NCBI GenBank assembly: GCA_907163375.1
Contig: CAJQUW010011521.1
Location: forward strand, 358,501-422,500
From: Prostheceraeus crozeri
Taxonomy: Eukaryota; Platyhelminthes; Polycladida; Euryleptidae
DNA length: 64,000 bases
Direction: 5' to 3'
The notes beneath the pieces are model-generated. The model ran no database searches. It was given only the letters and a program-made list of their open reading frames with translations, and was not told the origin of the DNA. Both the position numbers and the translations under genes were made by a program. Positions 1-9,417 of the stretch are shown here, piece after piece; position 1 is the first letter of the stretch, and each line of letters opens with the position of its first letter.

Positions 1-280
1 GCGCTAAACATGACATCATTACGAGCGGATTACGTCATAAATTTAATGTCAAAGGAAATTGTCCGTTCCGGTCATTCGATAAGCAATCTGTGTTGTTAAT
101 TAAAATAGATTCTAGAATCATTGGGTATTTCGAGCAACCTATAATTTTGAAATTTTCATGTTTCGGTGCATGAACATGCATGTACCAAGAACTAGTCCGG
201 AAAAAAAAGTGTTTTTCTTTCACAATGACAATATGAAGCGTCTGGGAACTTTGTGCGTAAATATATATATATATATTATA
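1..280. other. Flanking sequence without a recognised feature
   Basis: This AT-rich stretch lies beyond the 3' end of the first Penelope-like copy. It contains a short (AT)n run near 261-276 and no coding region I can support. The minus-strand frame across it shows no family motif. Confidence 0.4.
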
Positions 281-1507
281 CTTGTACATAGAATTACATG
301 AATTTGACATAGCACGATGTAAAAGCTAGCCATTTAATGATGGAAGAAATCGCTTGATGAACATAGCTTCCTTCTTCTCGCGCTCAACTTTTGACCCATT
401 AGGAAGCTGATAAAAAGTTGCTGCACAGAATTCATGGCCACACGCGGCAATATGACGACTCACTTTTAAGAAAGAGTACTGTTCTCAAAAAATTTGCTGC
501 CGATGCACGGTAATACGATGTCGAAAAACATCCCCGGTCTGACCGATATAGTACTGGCCACACTTACAACACTGCAACTTATATATCACATTAGAAGAGA
601 GGCACGTTAAGTTCTGATTAATGTTGAAGATTTCCGTACCTGCTGCAGTTTGAAACGAGACACTTTTACCCGTGATCATAATGTCACACGTTCGGCAGCG
701 ACTTTCGTTGCAACGCTGCATGCCATTAACTGTCATTCGATTCTTCTTAGAGAGAATGGATATGAGTGATCTGGGTTGATAGAAGGACGAGCGAAACATG
801 CAATTTTCAAAAGCATTAAGAGATGATGGCAAGGTGCTAGAGATTGGTCTTATTATATCATTGAAAATATTCGGATTGTTTTCATTATAAGTTCAAATAA
901 ACGGAATAATTACTTTGTTCACATTCTTTTTGTCTTCTTTGATAACTGGATTTTCGGCCATTTTTATAGCATTGTCAATTAACTTTAACGGATATTTCAG
1001 TTTGATCAGATGAGATTTTAATTCAGAATATCTTACGCGTCTGTCATCAACATTTGAAGCAATTCGCTTTATTCGATTTGCTAGGTTGAACGGGATGTTT
1101 CTTAGGATATGGCGTGGATGGGCTGAATTGAATGGGACATAATTTAAAGTGTCAGTTGGTTTGTGGTAGATGTCAGTGTGTATTGTTCTTGAGAAAAAAT
1201 TGAAAAATACTTTCACATCAAGGAAGTTTATACACTTTTTATCCAATTCTTGAGTAAATCTAATCGATGGATGTAAATCATGCAACATATTACAAAACTC
1301 ATTAGGTTGGCCAAATCCGTCTCTCCAAATCAGCCAACAATCATCCAAATAACGTAGCCAAGATTGTTGAATTTCCTGGGCTGAATGGGAATAAAGTTCG
1401 TTCAATTTTACATACATTCTGTCCTCTAAGAATCCCATGACTAATGAGGCGTGGGTGGGGGCTACTTTTGTGCCCATAGCCGTACCGGATATTTGCAAAA
1501 ATTGATG
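281..1507 (-). mobile_element. Penelope-like element, copy 1 (5'-truncated, inverted)
   Basis: This is the 3' part of a Penelope-like retroelement on the minus strand. It matches the 3' part of copy 2 (plus strand, about 5213-6299) almost base for base, so the two ends form a large inverted repeat. Homology stops at about 1507 on the 5' side and at 281 on the 3' side, where both copies end after the same sequence (CTATGTACAAG when read in the sense direction). Partial inverted copies placed head to head with a longer copy are a known habit of Penelope-like elements. Near identity suggests a recent insertion. Confidence 0.85.
326..1507 (-). pseudogene. Penelope-like RT C-terminal half plus GIY-YIG endonuclease
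   Basis: Read leftward, the frame gives the reverse transcriptase core with GTAMGTKVAPT and the catalytic YLDD (motif C, in WLRYLDDCW), then the thumb region, then a CCKC-YYIGQTG motif typical of the GIY-YIG endonuclease. It ends with a FIKRFLPSLNG-type terminus found at the end of Penelope-like proteins. All parts lie in one frame, interrupted by in-frame TGA codons at 893-895 and 485-487. The first TGA is shared with copy 2, so it was present in the parent. The RT fingers and palm start are missing because of 5' truncation. In contrast to copy 2 the GIY-YIG region is undeleted here. Not functional as it stands. Confidence 0.85.
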
Positions 1508-2373
1508 CATGACATGAATAACTTCTTCTTGAATACTTTGAAGAACGATTTAAACTCGGAAGTTGTAAAACTGAGGTCTAAGATTGATATGAAAATGAAT
1601 GGTTTATCCACTGAAATCATTAAAACCTGCAAACAGTATGCCAAAGTGCATAAATCAACGCAAATTTGCCTTTTGCGAATCGCGGCAGAACGAATCAATC
1701 GCCGAAATATATGAATCTGCTCTGAATGAAGAGGTGCCTAAAGTTCCCAAGAAGTTCTTTAAGAGTCAAAAATGTGAACAATCACTAATGGAATGTGAAC
1801 TAGATAAAGAACTTATGCGTAAAGAAGTATTGCATGAAGTAACCCGTCTTCGCATGAGGTCTTCCCTTAAGAAAGACTTTATTGAACGGATAGATGTTGA
1901 TATGATATGTAAGATAAAACAAAAAATTATGATATCATAAGAGCCGACGAACAAATTGAAAAATGGAAAGATGAGACTGAAAAGGAGGAGAATTTAAGTA
2001 CGTTGTTGTGGGAAAAGAAAATACATTTCTTTAAGTCCGATATGCACCTTTTATCTTTAGATGGTCCGCCGAAAAATGTAAGGAGAAATTTCCCATCTTT
2101 TAACACAAACAGGCTAAACAGAACAAACGAGAACCGGTACAATTCGAATTACAGATTTAGAAGAAATAATGACATGGGCTATCGAGGCAACAATTACTCC
2201 AGACGTTTTGATAATTTCCAATATAACCAGCGCAGGCAAAACTTAAGACCTAATAATTATAGTAGGCCTAGCTTTAACAGACGAAACAATTTTCTAAACA
2301 ACAATCTTGAAAATGACTTGTATTCCGAAGATGATTCTAAGCCTAATGTATATAGAAGAAATGTTTGTCAAGA
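1508..2373 (+). pseudogene. Penelope-like element N-terminal region
   Basis: Three successive frames carry a coding-like sequence joined by frameshifts near 1660 and in the A-run near 1925. The first part is rich in Lys and Glu and probably helical. The last part (about 2100-2340) is strongly enriched in Asn, Arg, Tyr and Phe, with repeated RRNN, NNYSR and RPNNYSR words, which looks like an unstructured RNA-binding segment. No catalytic motif is visible. Its link to the reverse transcriptase at 4158 is inferred from the mariner empty-site reconstruction. Assignment to the Penelope-like element rests on position and continuity, not on a recognised domain. Confidence 0.55.
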
Positions 2374-2375
2374 TA

Positions 2376-2515
2376 CGTGGTGTGATCCAAAATGTCCCGG
2401 ACTAACCTACTTGCAGATAACCTGTGATAACGAATACTACTTCAGATGTAAATTTAGGTCTTTAAGGCATGAGAAATATGGTTGCCGAAATTTTTCCGGT
2501 CAGTTTTCTATTTTT
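2376..2515 (+). repeat. Left terminal inverted repeat of the mariner element
   Basis: Near-perfect reverse complement of 3971-4110. One visible difference lies in the GTTGCCG versus GTCGCCG block. At 140 bp it is longer than the ~30-bp repeats usual for mariners. A plus-strand frame runs through it by chance, continuing the Penelope-like frame. Confidence 0.85.
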
Positions 2516-2672
2516 TCAAAATTTTCAAACATTTTTGTCTGAATTTCAAGATTTTCCTATAAATTCTAGCGATTTAGAATTAATATATTTAGATTAACTT
2601 GACAGTTAAGCTATCACTAATAACCTGACTAATAATTAACGGAAAAACAAATGTTTTGTTCCAGAAAACAGT

Positions 2673-3725
2673 TTACTTTTCAATGTATGAGCCGTTAGCA
2701 TTCGTCACTTTTTGCCAACGAAGTCTCAATTCACAAAAAGCTTTATGAAAAAATTCCGGTGTCAAAGAATCAAAAAACTCAGTAACTGCATCCCGCAGTT
2801 CAACTGGCGATTCAAAATGGTGTCCACGAAGATGATTTTTGAGGAATCTAAACAGATAGAAGTCACTTGGGGCCAAGTCAGGTGAATAAGGAGGATGGCT
2901 CAATAGTTGAAATCCGTTTCTCGTTAAGGCATTGGTTGTCTCCTGCGAGGTGTGAATCGGAGCATTGTCATGAAGCAAGTAGAGGGGAATGTTTCGTGGC
3001 TTTCTTATTTTCTTCCTCGCTTCAGATAACAGATTGGAATACTATTCGCTATTGATTCTTACTCCTTTATCCGCAAAGTCAACCAGTTGGATTCCCGAAG
3101 CGTTCCAAAAGACCGTCAGCATCAACGACCGGCGATGTGATGTTCCGGATCACATTTTCAAAGGGGCAGACTCGCCTGATTTTCGCCACTCTGCAGATTC
3201 TCGCTTACTTTGAGGCAGATACAAACTTAAAGGTGTTTCATCCTCTGTAAGGATGCAGTTCAGAAACTGATCTCCGTGCATTTCGAGGAGATCCAAATTT
3301 GACTGTGCCGCCAGAAGTCTGTTCTTCATTTCAGGTGACAGAAACTTCGGTACGAAACGTGATGCCAGTTTGCGATATCCAAGTCTTTCGATGATGTCAT
3401 GACAGGAGTGATAACTGATTCGCAACTCTCTTGACAACTCACGGATGGTTATCCTTCTGTGTGCTGTAATCACTTCATCGCACTGACTCGATTTCTCTTC
3501 CGGAATCTCCTGCGGCCGACCAACAGTTGAAAAATCTTGCTCCACAGATTGTCTTCCGCGTTTAAATTCGCTTATCCAGAAATAAGCAGTAGTTCTCGAT
3601 GGAGCTTTGCTTCCATATGCCAGGCTTAATTCCTTTAGAATGTCACCATTAGCGAAGCCGCGGATCAGGAGGTATCGTATCACACTGCGATATTCGACTG
3701 AAGACACGCTTGTCACATCCATCAT
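2673..3725 (-). pseudogene. Mariner transposase (DD34D), frameshifted
   Basis: The N-terminal part (3725 down to 3150) has the paired helix-turn-helix DNA-binding region, with the linker GRPQEIPEE, and the first catalytic Asp in the TEDETPLSLY motif. The C-terminal part (2978 down to 2673) holds the second Asp in LLHDNAPIHTS and the third in YSPDLAPSDFYLF. The spacing between the last two is 34 residues, which makes it a DD34D mariner-type catalytic triad. The halves are in different frames, with a shift near 3150 and a stop near 3031-3047 in the bridging frame, so the gene is inactive. All three catalytic acids are retained. Confidence 0.85.
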
Positions 3726-3970
3726 GAAAACTGATAGAACAAAGAACCATCGTTGACACGGATTTCTTAATGAATGCGTGCTGAATGAACTTCACTGATT
3801 GATATCGTAACACATGAAGCAATTAACAAAAGACGTGCAATATTCATGGCAAAGATATCCGTCAAATAAGGTACAAATCAAAATCAATCTAACTATAACA
3901 ATAAGACAAATCGGATCTCGATCAATTCAGAAAATACAGAAATTCATGTTAAAATGTAAAAATATTTTTT

Positions 3971-4110
3971 AAAAATAGAAAACTGACCGGAAAAATTTCG
4001 GCGACCATATTTCTCATGCCTTAAAGACCTAAATTTACATCTGAAGTAGTATTCGTTATCACAGGTTATCTGCAAGTAGGTTAGTCCGGGACATTTTGGA
4101 TCACACCACG
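3971..4110 (-). repeat. Right terminal inverted repeat of the mariner element
   Basis: Partner of 2376-2515. It ends GGATCACACCACG directly before the TA duplication at 4111-4112. Confidence 0.85.
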
Positions 4111-4157
4111 TAGTTATGATAATCAATATGACATGCATGGTAAATAACTCTTTTTTA

Positions 4158-6254
4158 GGTTAGGAAGTATCTCTGTCTTTAATCTCTCAACTGCTGAACT
4201 AAATGATGACTGCAAAAAAGTTTTATCGAAGGGCACTAAATTTTGTTCCACTCCTAGAAAAAATATTACTGATCTTGAAATGAATTTGGATAATTTCTAC
4301 CGAAAATTACGGTTGCATGATTATTTTTATGATAAAGAAGAAAATAGAGCATCTAATTTATGTTGCAATAAATCGGATTTCATGCCGTCTAAAGGTCTTA
4401 ATGCAGATTTAGATAACATCATACAAATCATGGATAATCAATCTCAATCTGCTATGAAAAGTTCACAGATTGCAACTTATAATAAGCATAATATTTCCAA
4501 AAATGAAACAAATACATTAAAACTTATGAAGTCTTTGAATGATTTACACTTTACAGAAGCAGACAAAGGTGGTGCCTTAGTAGTGTTAGACTATCAATTT
4601 TACAGCAGGCGTATGAGAGAGGAGCACCTGTATATGAACCTATAGCAAGATTGAAGCATATAATTGTCAAACAACCCTTAAAGAAATTATATCACATTGT
4701 AAGCAATATAAATCATGTCTAACAGAGAAAGAATATAGATATGTGACAAAATTTCATCCGAAATTATCGAATATGTACGGTTTGCCTAAGTTACATAAGC
4801 AGATTGACTATTTCTCGAATATTTATCCTGACGATTTCGGTTGTATTTCTAAGGTGGCTCCACCTGACCTGAAATTCCGTCCCATTGTGTCCAGTCGCTT
4901 TTCACCTACCAGTCATCTTAGCGCGATTTTAGATGAAATTTTGAAGCATATTTCACCACATCTTAGCAGTCATTGCAGAGATACATTCCACTTCCTAGAT
5001 AATTTACCGGAGAAAATTGATGATAGCTTTACGTTCATGACCTTTGATGTCATATCGTTATACACAAATATACCCCACGATCTTGGCTACCAGGCTGTCG
5101 AATACTGGTTCGATAAAGAGAAAGAGCGTATACGACACGTTTTACAAAATCGTTTATTCTCGATGGATTGAAATTGGTGCTGGAAAGAAATTACTTCTTC
5201 TTTGAAGATGACATCAATTTTTGCAAATATCCGGTACGGCTATGGGCACAAAAGTAGCCCCCACCTACGCCTCATTAGTCATGGGATTCTTAGAGGACAG
5301 AATGTATGTAAAATTGAACGAACTTTATTCCCATTCAGCCCAGGAAATTCAACAATCTTGGCTACGTTATTTGGATGATTGTTGGCTGATTTGGAGAGAC
5401 GGATTTGGCCAACCTAATGAGTTTTGTAATATGTTGCATGATTTACATCCATCGATTAGATTTACTCAAGAATTGGATAAAAAGTGTATAAACTTCCTTG
5501 ATGTGAAAGTATTTTTCAATTTTTTCTCAAGAACAATACACACTGACATCTACCACAAACCAACTGACACTTTAAATTATGTCCCATTCAATTCAGCCCA
5601 TCCACGCCATATCCTAAGAAACATCCCGTTCAACCTAGCAAATCGAATAAAGCGAATTGCTTCAAATGTTGATGACAGACGCGTAAGATATTCTGAATTA
5701 AAATCTCATCTGATCAAACTGAAATATCCGTTAAAGTTAATTGACAATGCTATAAAAATGGCCGAAAATCCAGTTATCAAAGAAGACAAAAAGAATGTGA
5801 ACAAAGTAATTATTCCGTTTATTTGAACTTATAATGAAAACAATCCGAATATTTTCAATGATATAATAAGACCAATCTCTAGCACCTTGCCATCATCTCT
5901 TAATGCTTTTGAAAATTGCATGTTTCGCTCGTCCTTCTATCAACCCAGATCACTCATATCCATTCTCTTTAAAAAGAATCGAATGACAGTTAATGGCATA
6001 CAGCGTTGCAACGAAAGTCGCTGCCGAACTATATCGGTCAGACCGGGGATGTTTTTCGACATCGTATTACCGTGCATCGGCAGCAAATTTTTTGAGAACA
6101 GTACTCTTTCTTAAAAGTGAGTCGTCATATTGCCGCGTGTGGCCATGAATTCTGTGCAGCACCTTTTTATCAGCTTCCTAATGGGTCAAAAGTTGAGCGC
6201 GAGAAGAAGGAAGCTATGTTCATCAAGCGATTTCTTCCATCATTAAATGGCTAG
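4158..6254 (+). pseudogene. Penelope-like reverse transcriptase with deleted GIY-YIG endonuclease
   Basis: The frame opens with the conserved Penelope-like start VFNLSTAEL and SKGTKF. It continues with ADKGGALVVLD (about 4558), YGLPKLHK (4773), FRPIVSS (4876), the motif-A region MTFDVISLYTNIP (5035), GTAMGTKVAPT (5233) and the catalytic YLDD (5370-5381). Damage is clear: frameshifts near 4630, 5150 and in the T-run at 5216-5222, an in-frame TGA at 5824-5826 (shared with copy 1), and a 139-bp deletion at about 6029 relative to copy 1 that removes the start of the GIY-YIG domain and shifts the frame. The C-terminal end after 6100 is again recognisable. Reverse-transcriptase motifs remain intact. 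Confidence 0.85.
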
Positions 6255-6481
6255 CTTTTACATCGTGCTATGTCAAATTCATGTAATTCTATGTACAAGT
6301 GCTGTCTGTGATAATGATTCTTCCATTATTTTGTTTGTGCTGTTTCATTTATTGCCTTGACAATCAACTGATAGGTTGTGAAATCGATCGGCACAAGATA
6401 TAGCATCATTTTGTGAAACTGGTTGATTTTTTCCTTTTTTACTATAACTTCCATTTGCGTTACACTTTTAACTTACATATA

Positions 6482-7920
6482 CAATGGCGTAAAAAAATTT
6501 GAATCCAGCTAAGATTTTTTTCATTATTTCACTTTTTCGCTACGCTAAGCCGAGGTACCGTACGTAATGTTACCGTTAGATGAAATGAAAACGAAGTAAT
6601 GATAATTATTGATTTGTGTAATGATAATAGCATCAAAATAGCTACAGTATAGTCTGTTAATATTTCGTGGGTCCTCCTTTTGCATCGATGACCGCTTGGC
6701 AACGGCGACCCATGGACTGGACCAAAGCCTCGCAGCGACTTCGCATAATACTGCGCCAAGCTTCACTTACGGTCTGGTACAGTTCGCCCTAGGGACGTGA
6801 AGCCTTCACCGAACCGTCAACCTCTTTCCAAAGGTGCTCTATTGGATTCAGATCAGGTGACTGAGTCGGCCAACACATCGTCACGAATTCCTGGTGGTCC
6901 AACCATTGTTTTACGGATTTAGCGGTGTGCTTTGGATCGTTGTCGTGCTGAAACATCCATCGACAGTTGGAGAACATGGTCTCCGCTGCAGGCAGCATGG
7001 TCTCAACCAGAATAGATCGATATTGATACTGGTCCATCGCTCCGTCTACCAGCCGAATAGGACCTGGTCCGAGCGCCGACATGCTGGCCCACACCATGAT
7101 GCTTCCTCCACCATGTTTCACTGTTGGCACGACACAGGCAGGGTTCATCTCCTCGCCAGCGCGACGACGCACCAGTACTTGACCATCACTGCCGAAGAGA
7201 TTGAACTTCGATTCGTCGGACCAGAGTACAACCTCCCACTGCTGGTCACTCCAGTTAAGGTGCTCTCTGGCCCAGGTCAGTCGAGCAACCCTGTTTTTCT
7301 CGGAGATGAGTTGCTTCTGGCGAGCGACTTGCCCATAGAGTCCCACTTCCATGAGTCGATTTTGCACTGTTCGCGAAGTGATGTCAACGCCGTAATCCTG
7401 CGATAAGGACTTTCGAATGTCAGGAGCAGTTAACCGTCGATTGTTTGAGCTCATGCGAACCACCAGTCGATCTTCACGTTCGCTAGTTGCCCGTGGCCTA
7501 CCACTGCGGGGACGGGACTTGCACTCCCCAGTCGCTTGCAAGATTGTTATCGCCTTCTGGACTGCACCGCGACTGACACCAAGAGCTTCAGCCACTTGGC
7601 GCTGTGACTGTCCTGATTCAATACGATCAACTATCACAGCGCGTTGCTCCGTCTTTAATTCGGCACTCATGTTGATGAAAATGAATCTATTACAATTGTG
7701 TCAACAAATCTACCAGTTTAAAAATTCAAATGACTAGAATGTTGTCAATCTAACTGTAGATGCATGCTTTGATATATGCATACTCTGATATCTGTGTTCA
7801 TCAACAGTTTGAATTCAATTGAGCTATTGGCGTCACAAAGTTGATAACATAGCATTGCAAGCTAATACCATAGAAATACCTTAAAATCAACAGGTGGATT
7901 CAGACTTAATTCCGCCACTG
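6482..7920 (-). mobile_element. Tc1-family transposon, nearly complete
   Basis: A 1439-bp element with TA on each side (6480-6481 and 7921-7922). The ends match as inverted repeats: the right end reads CAGTGGCGGAATTAAGTCTG going inward and the left end CAATGGCGTAAAAAAATTTG, both followed by AATCCA. CAGTGGC is the usual start of Tc1 elements. The minus strand encodes a DD34E transposase with one premature stop. Confidence 0.9.
6657..7670 (-). pseudogene. Tc1 transposase (DD34E) with one in-frame stop
   Basis: The frame is open over 337 codons except for a TAG at 6789-6791. The N-terminus carries a helix-turn-helix of the paired type (QSQRQVAEALGVSRGAVQK) followed by a GRPRATS linker. The catalytic acids are the Asp in LWSDESKFNLFG, the Asp in FQHDNDPKHTA and the Glu in SPDLNPIEHLW, and the last two are separated by 34 residues. 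The length matches the usual ~340 residues of Tc1 transposases. The stop removes only the last ~45 codons, beyond the catalytic domain. The C-terminal sequence (MGRRCQAVIDAKGG) is normal for the family. A plus-strand frame across it at 6894-7406 is only a shadow. Confidence 0.92.
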
Positions 7921-8556
7921 TATATTTAATGCACATTGGTGCTGATCAACATCTTTGCAGTTGAGAATTGTTTTTTGCTCCAACGAAGTCCCGGCCTTCA
8001 TGACTACAGTCGCCCTCTCCAAAGCACAAAACTTTTCGAAAGCTTATTTTGTTCAAAACAAGTTGTCGAATCCTTGTGAGAATCAAGCACTTTTTGACCG
8101 GTGTTGCACTTCGGCTTCGCGACTGATGCTCATGTTGGATGGGTGCGTAGAAAGTTAAAAGCGTCGCTTTCACGCCAAAGGATCGGTGCAGGAATGCAAA
8201 TGTTTGAAAGTGCAATAAGGGAGGGTGGGACACATTGAATGTCTCAGGATCTGCTACTGAGACTTGGGGTCGACCATCTCTTCTACATTCAGTTATGACT
8301 CCTTCTGAGTATTGCTTATTTCGCTCACTTAGAATACACGAGTATAACATTTTTATTGTGGAATTGCAGACCAAATGTTACAAAGTGCCTGAGATTCCAC
8401 CCAATTATGTAACTTGTCAGTACTTGCTTTAAACAGCTGTAGCTCACATAAACTGAAAATACTTTTGCCTAGCTACCGTTTCAAAAAATAAATTGAATAT
8501 CTTCACAATTGCAATCTGACAACAGTTAACAGACTGACGCTACAGAAAAAGAACTA

Positions 8557-9417
8557 CAGTCGAGACTCGCTATAACGAACCCTTCTATAACGAACATTCG
8601 TCTACACCGACCCTTATCAATGGACCCCAACTTTTTTTATCATTTTCAATGGGAATCGAATAAAAAAACATTGTTCAATCCAGATCATGTGAAAATAAAG
8701 CGCTTGAATTTTATCTTCCCGGAATGACTCGTCTCATTGTGAACGAAAGCTACATTCGTGATGAAATCTATAAAGTCGACAAAGCTGGATTGTATTGGAA
8801 GTCAGACCGAACACTCGCACAAAAATATGAAGATTCTGCATCGACTGGATTTAAATTATTAACGTATAGAGTGATGCATGCACGAATGCAACGGGAAGTA
8901 GTGATCGCTCTGTATTGGAAAATCTTGCCATGTGCATGTCTAATGCATATTACACTAATTGCAATGAGTATTTTTCATTGAACATCGAAAGAGAATGACA
9001 ACTACTAAGTCAATAAAAGACACCAACACCCTTGATTCCCCGACCGCCCTCGCCTGACCCAGGAATCGAACAAAAGTTCTCGATGGGGACAAGCTCGCTA
9101 ATTCTTCACTAGGCCATGCTGACGGTACAAAATACTGACGGTATATTTGATTCATTCGATTATTTGATGTTTGAAGGGTATTTATCAGTACTGCATTTAA
9201 CATGCCAAAAACATAATTCATTCAATTAATAAAGTCTGCAAGATAAAAAAGGTGAAAAGGAATATAACCGGTGTAGTTTTGACGACGCTATTCAAAATCA
9301 ACAGGATATTTGAGCTCAAAAACATGTTTTATAGTCCCTTCCTCGCTATAACGAACGCCCGCCATAATGAGCCGTTTACATGGACTCCGCGAAGTTCGTT
9401 ATAGCGAGTCTTGACTG
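8557..9417. mobile_element. Non-autonomous pogo/Tigger-like element
   Basis: The ends are inverted copies: CAGTCGAGACTCGCTATAAC on the left and the complement of CAGTCAAGACTCGCTATAAC on the right. CAGT-starting ends with this ATAACGAAC motif are typical of pogo-type elements. A TA precedes the left end (8555-8556), but the right flank reads TG, so the second TA may be mutated. The subterminal regions repeat CTATAACGAAC several times (8569-8599, 9346-9360, 9391-9405), which may be transposase binding sites. No transposase frame is present inside. Confidence 0.75.
9035..9125 (-). repeat. tRNA-like sequence (SINE head or tRNA pseudogene)
   Basis: On the minus strand the sequence has an A-box-like TGGCCTAGTG and, about 45 bases on, a B-box-like TGTTCGATTCCTGG. 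The intervening part does not fold into a clear cloverleaf by eye. It lies inside the pogo-like element at 8557-9417. A tRNA-derived SINE fragment is the likeliest reading; a functional tRNA is unlikely. Confidence 0.4.

Larger units (their letters stand above)
2376..4110 (-). mobile_element. Mariner-family transposon with 140-bp terminal inverted repeats
   Basis: A 1735-bp element flanked by TA on both sides (2374-2375 and 4111-4112), the target duplication of the Tc1/mariner superfamily. The ends start CGTGGTGTGATCC and are repeated in inverted orientation over 140 bp with very few differences. The interior carries a decayed DD34D transposase on the minus strand. It sits inside copy 2 of the Penelope-like element, so it is the younger insertion. 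Confidence 0.85.
1508..6299 (+). mobile_element. Penelope-like element, copy 2 (nearly full length, interrupted by mariner)
   Basis: This plus-strand copy runs head to head from copy 1. It contains an N-terminal coding region (1508-2373), a mariner insertion (2376-4110), then the rest of the reverse transcriptase and a damaged GIY-YIG endonuclease (about 4158-6254). Removing the mariner with one TA restores an open join between the two halves of the reading frame for about 13 codons, to a TAA at about 4142. The 3' end at 6299 corresponds to 281 in copy 1. I see no pLTR-like direct repeat within the window. Confidence 0.8.

Noticed and set aside
2378-2542. Continuation of the Penelope-like frame into the mariner end
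   Set aside because: The TA duplication and the matching inverted end show that this part belongs to the mariner; the open frame is chance.
6894-7406. 170-codon plus frame
   Set aside because: Antisense shadow of the Tc1 transposase.
7946-8374. 142-codon minus frame between the Tc1 and pogo-like elements
   Set aside because: No recognisable motif, mixed composition, no promoter or splice evidence.
8724-9221. Frames of 85-88 codons inside the pogo-like element
   Set aside because: No DNA-binding or DDE motif; the element is non-autonomous.
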